The position numbers were made by a program, and so were the translations under genes. This document shows, in pieces, positions 40,301-50,736 of a stretch of DNA of 64,000 bases (position 1 is the first letter of the stretch; every line of letters starts with the position of its first letter). The stretch is taken from NCBI RefSeq assembly GCF_026151205.1, contig NC_087079.1, positions 17,416,945 through 17,480,944 of the forward strand. The letters run 5' to 3'. The stretch is from Bolinopsis microptera. Lineage: Eukaryota; Ctenophora; Tentaculata; Lobata; Bolinopsidae. Under the pieces are notes generated by a model, which was given only the letters and a program-made list of their open reading frames with translations, did not search any database and was not told where the DNA came from.

Positions 40301-43300
40301 GTCAAGCAACGTAGATTATATTTAGCACGTGTAGTTGCGTTATTACTTAATTATAGTTTTGTCCACTTTACTGCAAGTTCATCGCACCCTCAGAGAAAAC
40401 TTGGAGCTTTTATATTCCGATCACATAAGTTAATGGGGCGTGTTTGTATTTTGTAGTGTAATATTGTATACTATACTGTAGTGTATACTTGTAGTGTAAT
40501 ATTGTATACTAAACTTAAAGTGTGCTCTCAGAATGAGTCTGATGACTCAGAAGATTGTGTCGCTGTCGAAGAAAAGACGAGAATTGTGGCGGTCGTCGGA
40601 ATTGGACATATAGCTGGTCAGTATAGTTACTTCTACGGTTTACACTTCAACCCCCTATAGGGTATTTGTTTCCAAACTGAGGGGATTTTGCTTGCAAAAT
40701 TTATCCACAATTTACAAAAATTCTTTCAATATTTTTCAAATAACAAACGTGATCCTGAGGGCTGAGATACGTGATTTGAAAGGTGCTCCTCAATTTGAAT
40801 GAGGAATGTGAGGTGTCTCCTCTGTTTTGAAACTGTATCTGAAAACTGATATCTATCACCAATGTGCTTCTATACCTTTTATGTTGCCGATGGTCCTTGT
40901 TGGTGCTGTTATTCGAATTTAAAGGGGGTTGCTTTAAAAATTGATACATTAGCTGGCACCGATATTTCCATGGTAGGATATTTTCCAAGGTGCAATCTAT
41001 GGAACAAGATCACATGACTCTTTGTAACTGTTATTTAGAATATATATTCGCATGTATCCACACTATATTTACATTACACGTTCAACGTAATATCATTATC
41101 AGTGCAGTGTGTACAACACCAACTACACCGATCAATTGCCAATCTGCGAAACATTTAATTATTATTATCACTTCGAGATGGCAGGGCCTACTCTCATGCT
41201 GTCTATAGGTGATGATTAATTCTGAAAAACTAGGGACAACTGGGGAATGATCCCAGAACCTCGACATTTCGCGTGCCTTGCTCTACCAATTGAGCTACTG
41301 ACCCTGATTTTCAGAGCGAAATCACCACTCATATACAGCACAATTTCATGCTTTGTGTGGAATATCATTTATCAGTTATTTAGAATATATATTCGCATGT
41401 ATCCACACTATATTTACATTACACGTTCAACTCTTTGTAACTCTTTATAACATGACCGATCAAATTCCTCTGTGCATTCATTTGGTGAATGCACAGACTG
41501 TGCACAGACAAATGCGGAGAAAACGAAGTTTAATGTTTCTCTCCACTTATTAATATTTTACCGGGGAAATCACAGGGCTCCAATACTCTAAATTACAGTG
41601 GTCATGATCTATCCTATAGTGATAATGACCACAGTCTCCTGCGAAGAAGGAGAACCTGAAAATCCGATCGTTGGGTTCAGTTGTCGTATTTCCGATTTCG
41701 GTGCAGTTGTGATATGACCTGGGTTCAGTTGTCGTTTTGGGATTTAAGCTGATCGGTCACCCAATTAAGCTGATTGGGTGCCTGTTAACTAGGTTCAATT
41801 GGGTTCAGTTGTCGGTCACCCGTTAAGGCTGGCAGTCAAACGAGCTATATTTGAACTGTAAATAAGTAGTAGTGACGTCACTATTACGTCACTATTACGT
41901 CACTATTACGTCACTATTACGTCACTATTAATGAACTGCAGATAAGCTTTCCTCATATTCAGCTATGAGGAGATATTGTACTAATTTATAAATCACTTAA
42001 GACGATCTTCTGAAATTAATTGTTACCTCTTTTTACAGGGATAAAGAAGTACTGGGGCTCTACTGTAGATTGTGAAGCACTGTGTATCATCCCAGAGTCT
42101 TCCGTCACATCCAGAGTACTCGCCAAAACAATCAAGGTTTGTCACATTTTCTACTATTTTCCTGTGTATGTTTTACATCCCTAATTAAACTAAGGATATG
42201 ATTATGATAAAGTGATTGACCTGCAAGCAACTTCTGAAATTCAAATGTCTCAGAACTGAGTGATCATGTTCCCACATACTATTTGAACCATGTATAATAA
42301 TATCTCTTCTTCACTTAGTATTCATGTTATTTTCTGGGATGACTAGTTTAAACACTGCTGAGTATAAGTTTTATATTAATAGCGGTGTTATTAAATTCCA
42401 ATTTATTATTATTATTATATCTACTATTCGCTACACGAATTAACAAATTAATTAAAAAATTATCAAGTCAAGGCATGCGGCAACTTGGTCGTTTAGCTCC
42501 GGACAGTCTATGCAACGTCTATGCAACGTCCATGCAACAACAAAAGAACCGTCTATGCAACGTCTATGCAACGTCCCTGTACAATGAACACTCTATGCAC
42601 ACTCCCTGCACGGTCAGTCTATGCAACGTCTATGCAACGTCTATGCAACGTCTATGCAACGTCCCTGCACAGTACCATATGAACACCGGCTACTAGCCGG
42701 CTACTAGCCGGCTAGTAGCCACTTTTGTAATAACAGCTCCTCAACTTCACATTACCAACCGGCTACTAACCGGCACTTGAAAAGTGGTCACTAGCCGGCT
42801 ACTAACCGGCTACTAGCCGGCTAGTGACCACAAAGTGGCTACTAACCGGCTACTAAGCGGTCACTAGCCGGCTATTAGCCGAGCTCTAAAGCAGACCTAC
42901 TAGTAGCCGGTTCCAAACCGGCTACTAGCCGGCACTTAGAAAGCGGTCACTAGCCGGCTACTAACCGGCTACTAACCGGCTAGTAACCACCAAGTGGCTA
43001 CTAACCGGCTACTAACCGGTCACTAGCCGGCTCTTAAGCGGACCTACTAGTTTGGAACCGGCTACTAGTAGGTCCGCTTAAGAGCTCGGCTAATAGCCGG
43101 CTAGTGACCGCTTAGTAGCCGGTTAGTAGCCACTTTGTGGTCACTAGCCGGCTAGTAGCCGGTTAGTAGCCGGCTAGTGACCACTTTTCAAGTGCCGGTT
43201 AGTAGCCGGTTGGTAATGTGAAGTTGAGGAGCTGTTATTACAAAAGTGGCTACTAGCCGGCTAGTAGCCGGCTAGTAGCCGGTGTTCATATGGTACTGTG

Positions 43301-43994
43301 CAGGGACGTTGCATAGACGTTGCATAGACGTTGCATAGACGTTGCATAGACTGACCGTGCAGGGAGTGTGCATAGAGTGTTCATTGTGCAGGGACGTTGC
43401 ATAGACGTTGCATAGACGGTTCTTTTGTTGTTGCACGGACGTTGCATAGACGTTGCATAGACTGTCCGGAGCTAAACGACCAACTTCCCAGGCATGCTTA
43501 TGTTAACAGATAAGAAAAATTTTCAACGTCAAATATGTTGCATATTTCACTCCCGTGAAAATTGCCTGCTTTACAAATATTTTCACTGGATGCTATCTGA
43601 TGATACCGCACCCTTTTTCACAGCTGCAAAATGGGTTTCATGTTACTAATTTTCTAACTTAATTTTACATATTTAGACCATCTCTCTATCTTATTGAGAG
43701 ATGTCATCTTTCTCAATTTGACAAGTCCCCATAGGGTAGAATGTAAATGCAACTGAAGCTAATTATGCACTGGTATACATACATCAAGTACCAGTACCGA
43801 TTGAATATCTATCATAATTTTGGAAACATAATTAACAAAGAATATAATTTCAGTACTCAGTTCTGTCGTTGCTGCTGTACGGTACCTACAAGGTTATGTC
43901 GCTGGGCTACAACGGAGTCTACCCTTACCTACCCTCAGTCTCTCCTTATCTGTATTCTCTATTTGACTTACTCAAATCCTTCACCAACTTTTAG
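31301..43994 (+). CDS. TRABD: TraB domain-containing protein with a giant minisatellite intron and a frameshift
   Basis: Nine exons by phase and similarity: 31301-31403, 31794-31891, 32582-32692, 33100-33281, 39603-39796, 40179-40310, 40532-40616, 42039-42136, 43854-43994, about 380 aa (human 376). Conserved blocks: VYIIGTAHFSEES, VQPHIVCLELC (exon 3), TKQLGMAPGGEF (end of exon 4), CTFRLSDRSIQTTLQRAI (exon 5), GEYPNLSRIFVDERD (exon 6), VGIGHIAG (exons 7-8) and a C-terminal hydrophobic segment (exon 9). TraB/TIKI-like proteins of this branch sit at the mitochondrial outer membrane; catalytic role uncertain. Exon 5 contains one base too many for the frame: after VWKQLGLAV the A4 run at 39727-39730 leads to TAA at 39739, while the +1 frame continues perfectly (FNNEKITKEDVESFK). 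So either a sequence error or a disabling mutation. Exon 6's donor (AAC|GTAGAT) is tentative; GCA|GTGTGC is an alternative. Confidence 0.88.
33000..33063 (+). repeat. Short dispersed repeat with internal hairpin, copy B
   Basis: Located in TRABD intron 3. Matches 11879-11941 (GGAACC, GGTTTCA, TCCTTGCTTAAC, GCCGTACAGCAAGG, TTCACC). The CCTTGCT...AGCAAGG pair forms a hairpin. Confidence 0.5.
33256..38838 (+). repeat. 49-bp minisatellite, about 114 copies, derived from exon 4 plus its splice donor
   Basis: The unit begins GGCATGGCCCCTGGCGGAGA, continues GTTCAG|GTAGAATAGC, and ends TGTATAACATATC. The first copy is the end of TRABD exon 4 (coding GMAPGGEF) and the start of intron 4. About 5.58 kb divided by 49 gives about 114 units, almost all identical apart from the variants TTGG, CAGC and CGGT at the unit junction, and a few indels (36058, 36599, 37548, last unit). 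Every unit carries the exon end and the GT donor. Using any donor after the first would add an in-frame TAG, so only the first is productive. Confidence 0.98.
39998..40163 (+). repeat. AT-rich 10-bp tandem repeat (AGTTGTAATT)n
   Basis: About 16 copies of AGTTGTAATT and close variants in TRABD intron 5, ending just before the acceptor of exon 6. Confidence 0.9.
41031..41432. repeat. Direct repeat pair flanking a tRNA-like sequence
   Basis: A ~54-bp block (TTATTTAGAATATATATTCG ... ACATTACACGTTCAAC) occurs at 41031-41085 and again at 41379-41432 in TRABD intron 7. A tRNA-like sequence lies between them. Confidence 0.75.
41233..41304 (-). repeat. tRNA-Ala-like relic or tRNA-derived SINE head
   Basis: On the minus strand: GGGTCAG acceptor start, GTAGCTCAATTGGTAGAGCA (a good A box and D-arm), CACGCGAAATGTCG anticodon region, then a CTGGG-ATCATTC-CCCAG T-arm and TTGTCCC closing six of seven acceptor pairs. 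This is close to animal tRNA-Ala, but position 33 is not T, and the T-loop differs from TTCRANY. Probably a decayed tRNA or SINE head rather than a working gene; a divergent tRNA cannot be excluded. Confidence 0.5.
41873..41931 (+). repeat. 11-bp tandem repeat (GTCACTATTAC)n
   Basis: Five consecutive GTCACTATTAC units in TRABD intron 7, each containing an ACGTCA half-CRE-like phrase at the junction. Confidence 0.9.
42345..42412 (-). repeat. Short hairpin repeat, shared with 53731-53837
   Basis: The block AACACTGCTGAGTATAAG, a TTTTATATTAATAGC stretch, then GTGTTATTAAATTCCAATTT is the diverged reverse complement of 53750-53818. It lies in TRABD intron 8. Confidence 0.6.
42473..43497. mobile_element. 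~1-kb fold-back element built of palindromic CCGGCTACTAG repeats
   Basis: The ends are GCATGC and an inverted AACTTGGTCGTTTAGCTCCG block (42483 and 43471-43490). Inside each arm are runs of TATGCAACGTC (or its complement GACGTTGCATA) and then many copies of CTACTAGCCGG/CTACTAACCGG, themselves near-palindromic. The arms meet near 43047-43063. The left arm is longer, from extra internal copies. No ORF with coding character. It sits in TRABD intron 8 and would give a very strong hairpin in the pre-mRNA. Confidence 0.85.
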
Positions 43995-44477
43995 TTTCAG
44001 TCGGTCAAATAATTTTTATTCTGATAAACTGGCGATGATTTCCTCAAATAAAAAAAACTGTATAAAATACATTGTGTATATAATACAATGTATTGTTCGA
44101 TTTGATATTTTTGGCATGGATATGTACACCATTTTTTGGTTAAAAAACTTATGATGGAATAGGACCAGAAGCAGCTCCTTGTTTTCATTTGATAATGTGC
44201 AGTTAAATAAATGTTTAGCTTTAGTAATTTTGAATTTAATTGTATATCTTTTATTTAAGAAAGTAAATGCTTTTTTCGGACAATGTAATTCTAATCGGTA
44301 TCCGCTCATAATTTTGCTGGTTTACCAAGTTTACCAAGTAGTAGTCTAAACAATGTTAATAATCGTTTCATTATAATATAAATTTATTTGAGTGTCTTAA
44401 TGAACTTTCTTTAATTTTCACACTCTTTCATGGACGTGTAACGATGTGGGCTGAAATAATGGCAGTCAAGTGTTCTA
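43995..44477. other. TRABD 3' UTR and spacer
   Basis: AT-rich; no gene recognised. The 3' end of the TRABD transcript must lie here or just beyond. Confidence 0.3.
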
Positions 44478-47400
44478 TAATTGGCCACACAAGTAGGAAG
44501 TAAAATAAGGACCCGAGCACAGACTAAAATAGATCATAATAAGAGCACAGCTCAAAATAGAACAAAATCTGATTGGCAGTCACGCTGCACGTGACTGCCC
44601 GCACGTGACTGGCGCGCGTCCAATGGACGTTATGAAGGAGATTTGTTTTGGTTATAGCAGCAGAGATCACGTTTAGAGTGCGTCTGTCTGATTAGCCCAC
44701 GTCACTGCACACGTGACTGTGCAGAGCCAATAGGGTGCTATGTAATTTGTGTAAGGTGTGTACGCTAGGTGCGTGTAAGGGACATCTAATTTATTATTAA
44801 ACACAGCTGGCCGGCAGAGAATCGGAAATATAAGGACTTTTTATGGATGAAAATCGAAGCGAAAACCTTGTAACCCTATGTTTTCGAGTACGCTGAACAA
44901 GATTAAACTGGTTATAATTATCATACTCAAGGGCAAATTGATTTAAAATGTACTTGAATGTCATAGATGCTATTATACCGGCTTATCGAGTGGCACCAGT
45001 CTCTCTCGCCACTAGTTCTCAGCTTATTATCGGGCTCGTAAAGGGAAGATCTCTAGATCTCTAGCTCAGAAGACGAAAACCATTTTCTCAAACATTTGCT
45101 AACATTAACGAATACGTATATTAACCAGTATCAAGGATTGTATCGGGACTTCTATAAGAAGTAAAGAAGACCGAGGCCCTCTTTGTCGGAGCTATAAAGG
45201 GGGCTGTCTGCTTATAAAGAACAATAGAAAAACATTCGCCTGAGTATCGACACAGGAAGAAAATCGAGAGGCAAAAACTGGCATTCTGAAAAACTCAGGT
45301 CTGCATTCAGCAAACAGCTTTACTTCTTAATTAGATAGCTTTTGTAAGATAATTTTCGATATCTGATTTGCAACTGTTAACAAGTAATCGATACGTTAGT
45401 TTTCATTATCAGTTACCAGGGTTACCCGGGTAACCAGTTGCCAGAGTTTCTGTAGCAGCTACTGAGTTACTGGACAATCAAAAGGAGTAACCCAAATAGC
45501 TCGAGAGTCGAGATCACAGTCTGATCATGGACATTGAATAGAATAACACGTAAAATTTCGGCCTAAAATTTTAAGGTTTATCAACTGAAATAGTGAACTG
45601 AAAATATTTAACACAACTGAAATGGTAAACACAAAATACTAATCGAGATCAGCGAATTTACGTCGCCACGAATTTGGTAACCGTAGTAACAGTGTGTCAC
45701 GTGTTAATTATGAGCCAATCATGGCAACCTGCGTGATAACTGATATAGAGATATATAAGGGACCGATAGATAAGGTGAGCTCAGATACATTCTTTATATC
45801 CACATATATCCGTGGGAACTATTAACTAGTGTGTAAGTGTGGATCAATAACACTGTTCAGATTTTCGGGCACCAAAAATAAAGTGCAACTCCTATTCGGT
45901 TTGTGGGATATATCGCTTCTGGACAAATATTATGCGGGCTATATCAGCACGTGCTGTATTAGCGGGATAACAAATATCATCTATAACCGGCGCTGGCCCG
46001 CTGTACTACAAACAGTCCGCTACTGGATATATTGACACAAATTTACTAGCTGTACACTCAAAATTTGAGTCTCAAACCGTATTTGAGTCTATAAAATACG
46101 GTTACTGAATTTGTGTCGAGCAGGCCTAGTTTTTAGCTATAATATCCATCTTAGAAAACCGAATTGAGGATTCCCAGCACTCAAATACAGTTAATAAATA
46201 CTTTGATGTCCCTATGTTCCAAATTTATGGATTCATCTACTGTACACGGCACTGCATTGGGTAATCGTACTGTAGTGCGACACGTACTCTAGTGCGACAA
46301 GTACAGCTCTAGTGCGAAGTCCGACAAAAACACCCTCTTTCGCACTACAGTACGTGTCGCACTACGATCCAATTCCAGGTAGCGTACTCTAGTGCGACAC
46401 AATATCCTGTCTTATTTCCATGTTCAGGTCAGATCCTCTTTCGCACTAGAGTGCATGAGTGCCCTTCTTGTGGACCTGATTCGTCGGGTCTTTTCACTTT
46501 ACTTATTTCGAAGTGATCTTGTGGACCCGATTCGTCGGTTCACGTTATGTATTTCGAAGTGATCCACTGATCATAATTCCTTCGGCTTCGGGTCAATGAT
46601 TTTAAATTGAATATTATACAGTCCAGGTATAGCGTACTGTAGTGCGACAGTGTCGGCCTTGAAAATTCTCTGTCGCACTTCAGGCTCTGCACAGTCACGT
46701 TTGCAGTGATGTGCGCTAACAGGAGTGTCAACCAATCTGTAAGTAGCCCTAACACAGTCATATGATAATAATTAGTTCATCATAAAACCGCTATGAATAA
46801 AACTGCGGACTAGAAATACCGCTTATACTCTTATAGAAGTCCCGATACAATCCTTGATACTGGTTAATATACGTATTCGTTAATGTTAGCAAATGTTTGA
46901 GAAAATGGTTTTCGTCTTCTGAGCTAGAGATCTAGAGATCTTCCCTTTACGAGCCCGATAATAAGCTGAGAACTAGTGGCGAGAGAGACTGGTGCCACTC
47001 GATAAGCCGGTATAATAGCATCTATGACATTCAAGTACATTTTAAATCAATTTGCCCTTGAGTATGATAATTATAACCAGTTTAATCTTGTTCAGCGTAC
47101 TCGAAAACATAGGGTTACAAGGTTTTCGCTTCGATTTTCATCCATAAAAAGTCCTTATATTTCCGATTCTCTGCCGGCCAGCTGTGTTTAATAATATTAA
47201 TAAATTAGATGTCCCTTACACGCACCTAGCGTACACACCTTACACAAATTACATAGCACCCTATTGGCTCTGCACAGTCACGTGTGCAGTGACGTGGGCT
47301 AATCAGACAGACGCACTCTAAACGTGATCTCTGCTGCTATAACCAAAACAAATCTCTTTCATAACGTCCATTGGACGCGCGCCAGTCACGTGCGGGCAGT

Positions 47401-47516
47401 CACGTGCAGCGTGACTGCCAATCAGATTTTGTTCTATTTTGAGCTGTGCTCTTATTATGATCTATTTTAGTCTGTGCTCGGGTCCTTATTTTACTTCCTA
47501 CTTGTGTGGCCAATTA
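44478..47516. mobile_element. 3-kb non-autonomous element with ~0.69-kb terminal inverted repeats
   Basis: The left arm (44478 to about 45163) and right arm (about 46830 to 47516) are near-identical reverse complements. Outer end TAATTGGCCACACAAGTAGG; inner end near CAAGGATTGTATCGGGACTT. Arms carry repeated CACGTGACTG phrases and TATATAAG-like phrases. The ~1.67-kb interior encodes nothing recognisable but has many copies of TAGTGCGACA or complement at 46260-46690 and a duplicated CTTGTGGACC(T/C)GATTCGTCGG block (46467 and 46520). Target duplication is unclear: TA or TTA are both compatible. Confidence 0.85.
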
Positions 47517-48080
47517 TTAGTTGACACGAAAAATTGTAACTGTGCTACATGGAAATAAACTATTGTGGCACGGGTTGAAGAATGTAGATCATTTCTCATA
47601 AGAGAAATTTTATTGTCAATACTGACATTCGTTATCTTACAGAAAACAGTTAGTAGTGACAATATCACCAAACCTCAAACTTAGCCACCTATGTTGGTCT
47701 ATTTACGATTTTAAAATGTATACGGATAATGTCACAATTTCATTGCCGCATCGCTGATAACTATAATCCTTTTGCAAAACTTCTTGACAAAAGCGCGCTG
47801 TGACGTGGCGCGCGCAACGCAAGATTGAAGATCGATTAGCAAGATTTTAAACCTGATCCCGTCGAAAAAAGTTCATAATATAACTAGCGTCGTCATTCGT
47901 GAGATTGTTTTCAAAGATTAAACACTTATTCTTCCTATATAAACTGCTAAAATTCTTTTCCTCTGGAACCTCATAACACTTGGGGAGCAGAAACGTTTCT
48001 CTAATTACTAATAACCGTAGACGGTAGACTTGCTCATTCGTCTGAAGACTGGCTCTTAACCTACGTTTAGTTAGGCATTA
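47517..48080. other. Non-coding spacer
   Basis: No gene, RNA or clear repeat recognised. Confidence 0.3.
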
Positions 48081-48240
48081 GGGGTCGTTCACATATTACG
48101 TAATCAATTTTTTGGCAATTTTTACTCCCCCCTCCGTAATCAGTTTTACACATAGCTATTGTGTCAAAATTACACTAGCGTAATCATTTGGAAACCCACC
48201 TCGGCTGATTACGTTATTTACGTAATATGTGAATGACCCC
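48081..48240. mobile_element. 160-bp MITE, GGGGTC-type ends
   Basis: Left end GGGGTCGTTCACATATTACG and right end CGTAATATGTGAATGACCCC are inverted repeats, flanked by TTA on both sides. Ends of this type (GGGGTCxTTCACATATTACGTAA) recur in many animal MITEs. Confidence 0.85.
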
Positions 48241-48264
48241 TTATACAATATACATGTTATATAT

Positions 48265-48402
48265 TGGGATCGTTTACAGATAACGTACTGCGTGAGCTAG
48301 ATTTTGGACATTTTAGTCCCCCTTGAAAAGTCATTTTACAGTAATTTTCCCAATCTCCCTCCCTTAATTAAGCTTGGCTTATGTAATATGCGATGAATCC
48401 CT
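48265..48402. mobile_element. Degenerate second copy of the GGGGTC-type MITE
   Basis: Starts GGGATCGTTTACAGATAACG and ends TATGTAATATGCGATGAATCCC, with a central TTTTAGTCCCCC matching the neighbour at 48081. Diverged relative of the same family, in tandem with it. Confidence 0.6.
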
Positions 48403-48429
48403 ATTGACTATTCCCTATAGATGTGGATA

Positions 48430-48735
48430 CTGGCGGGGAGGTGATCATTGTTTGTTTACATTAATAGTGAGCACATGTTCGGCAGGCTGAGGAGGTGATC
48501 ATTGTTTGTTTACATTTTAGGTCGAGCACATGTTCGGCAGGCTGAGGAGGTGATACATATTTTGTATTATAGAAATATTGTAACACTTCTTGTTACCCCC
48601 CTTTGAGGGCCCCGAATTATTTTCTGAACGAAAGCTCTAAAATAACCGAGAAATCGACCTTCTTATTAACTTATTTTGAGGACCGTTTCTAACCTAAAAT
48701 TGCACGAAAAATCGATTTAGCTAGGTTTCAGAACC
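48430..48735 (+). repeat. Dispersed repeat, copy 2, with an internal 60-bp duplication
   Basis: The block GAGGTGATCATTGTTTGTTT ... GCACATGTTCGGCAGGCTGAG occurs twice in tandem (48438-48498 and 48499-48556), then continues through ATTTTGTATTATAG, CACTTCTTGTTAC and GCACGAAAAATCGATTTAGC. The same order is found reversed at 1-165. Confidence 0.65.
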
Positions 48736-48780
48736 TATAAACACTTCCTTATCCCTCAAAATCGATCTTTTATAGTTTAG

Positions 48781-49500
48781 AATGCGAGCAATAGAATTAG
48801 GAGCCACTGCAGATAAGATAATACTAAACTTAGAATTAGGAGCCACTTCAGATAAGATAGTACGCTCACTAAACTTTGAATTAGGAGCTACTTCATATAA
48901 GATAGTGCTAAACTTAGAATTAGGAGCCACTTCAGATAAGATAGTACGCTCACTAAACTTAGAATTAGGAGCCACTTCAGATAAGATAGTACTCTCAGAT
49001 AAGATAGTACGCTCACTAGAATTAGAATTAGGAGCCACTTCAGATAAGATAGTACGCTCACTAAACTTAGAATCTGGAGACACTTCAGATAAGATAGTAC
49101 GCTCACTAGACTTAATTAGGAGCCACTTCAGATAAGATAGTACTCTCACTAAACTTAGAATTAGGAACCACTTCAGATAACTAGATAAGATAGTACGCTC
49201 ACTAAACTTAGAATTAGGAACCACTTCAGATAACTAGATAAGATAGTACGCTCACTAAACTTAGAATCTGGAGACACTTCAGATAAGATAGTACGCTCAC
49301 TAGACTTAATTAGGAGCCACTTCAGATAAGATAGTACTCTCACTAAACTTAGAATTAGGAACCACTTCAGATAAGATAGTACTCTCACTAAACTTAGAAT
49401 TAGGAACCACTTCAGATAACTAGATAAGATAGTACGCTCACTAAACTTAGAATTAGGAACCACTTCAGATAACTAGATAAGATAGTACGCTCACTAGACT
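48781..49500 (+). repeat. 45-bp minisatellite array 1
   Basis: About 16 imperfect units of 45 bp beginning CTTAGAATTAGGAGCCACTT and continuing CAGATAAGATAGTACGCTCA. Because 45 is a multiple of three and the unit has no stop in several frames, long ORFs appear on both strands; they are not genes. Some units have deletions or an extra CTAGATAA. The array heads tandem unit A. Confidence 0.95.
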
Positions 49501-50270
49501 TATGTTTCAATGAGTGACCATATGATGTGTGTATCTGAACATGTCATGCAGATAAGTTAGAGCCAATCCTAGCAAGGACCTATCGGATAGTAGTAAGATT
49601 TTTAATGCAATAATTTTCTTTATATCCAGCCAGTGAACATTGATCAGGTCATCTTCAAGATGGTCGTGTTAATTTAGTTGAACAATACATTTACGGTCCT
49701 GGAGTTAAAAAGCATTACTTGAATTGAAATTTCATCCAGCAGGATTAACTCCATTGAACTGAAGAGTAAACCGCAGTCAGATGGCTGATAAAGAAACACG
49801 TGAACTTTAACGTGAACTGCACTGTTGGTTATTGTTTGGAATAAATCTTAACTTTCCCTTGAAGAGGTAGTCAGACTAAATATATGGTAGAAACATTTAA
49901 GGATTTATTAGTTCATGAGCCTGTGTTTGTACCTGGACCTTATAACACCAACTGGTGAGTAAATAAGTGAAGCAGGCACGTGCAGCTCCACTGTACCTTT
50001 TGTTAAACTAACTTTCTCGGAACCTAATCCTGCCATTCCCTAGAAAAAAAATTGATAGCGTTTTTATTAGTGAACATGCGCTCTAAGAATTTGCACGTGT
50101 TGGAGCATTATTCTAGAAACAAAGAGCCTTTATCAATAAACGCACTGGTGGTTTGAAAGAGCATGATAATTTGACATGGTGTGGGGAGGCCCTGTGAAGG
50201 AAGCTGCAACGGTAAGACTGCAGTAGTCAGAGAGCCCTGTGGAGGCGGGATTGAGGAGAGTTACGAATAT

Positions 50271-50278
50271 TATATAAG
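50271..50278 (+). promoter_or_regulatory. TATA box of pentraxin-like gene A
   Basis: TATATAAG within a GAATATTATATAAGCAGTGG block conserved in all three tandem units. The ATG is about 460 bp downstream, so a 5' UTR (possibly spliced) is implied. Confidence 0.5.
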
Positions 50279-50736
50279 CAGTGGTCTGAGGTCCAGATAT
50301 CAGAAGGTAGTGTTAGTTTTCTTGGACTGTATCGTTATGACGTGTCAACTGTCAACCGGCAAGTTCCCATGCAACAACAATCAGTATGGTGATTGAAGGC
50401 AGGGTCATTTTGTAATTGCTTGGTTTGTTACCTTACAGTTGTTATAACCCCAATGTAACGTTATATTATAACTTAGGTCTGGTGGCATTTAGATTTTTCT
50501 GTAACGTTCGGCATTTTGTTAAATTTTAATTAGGGTTTAACTGTATTCGGTTAAACCCTAACCCTAAAGAAAATTAGCTAATAGCTACCATCTTACCATT
50601 TAACTAACAATGATTAATCCTCTTCTTGTTAATTTAAACAGAAAAGTAATAATTAAACAATTAGGGTTTGAGTTAAAATAACAAACGTATTTATAAATGA
50701 TCAGTATTCAATATTCAGTAATCTTAAACCAGGATC

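Noticed and set aside
48721-49463. Long ORFs on both strands in the 45-bp arrays (also 53981-54327 and 58861-59421)
   Set aside because: The period is a multiple of three and the unit lacks stops, so ORFs arise on both strands. No start context, domain or splice evidence.
50181-50396. 71-codon ORF conserved upstream of each pentraxin gene
   Set aside because: It begins with GTG, overlaps the TATA box and is conserved only because the whole unit is duplicated.
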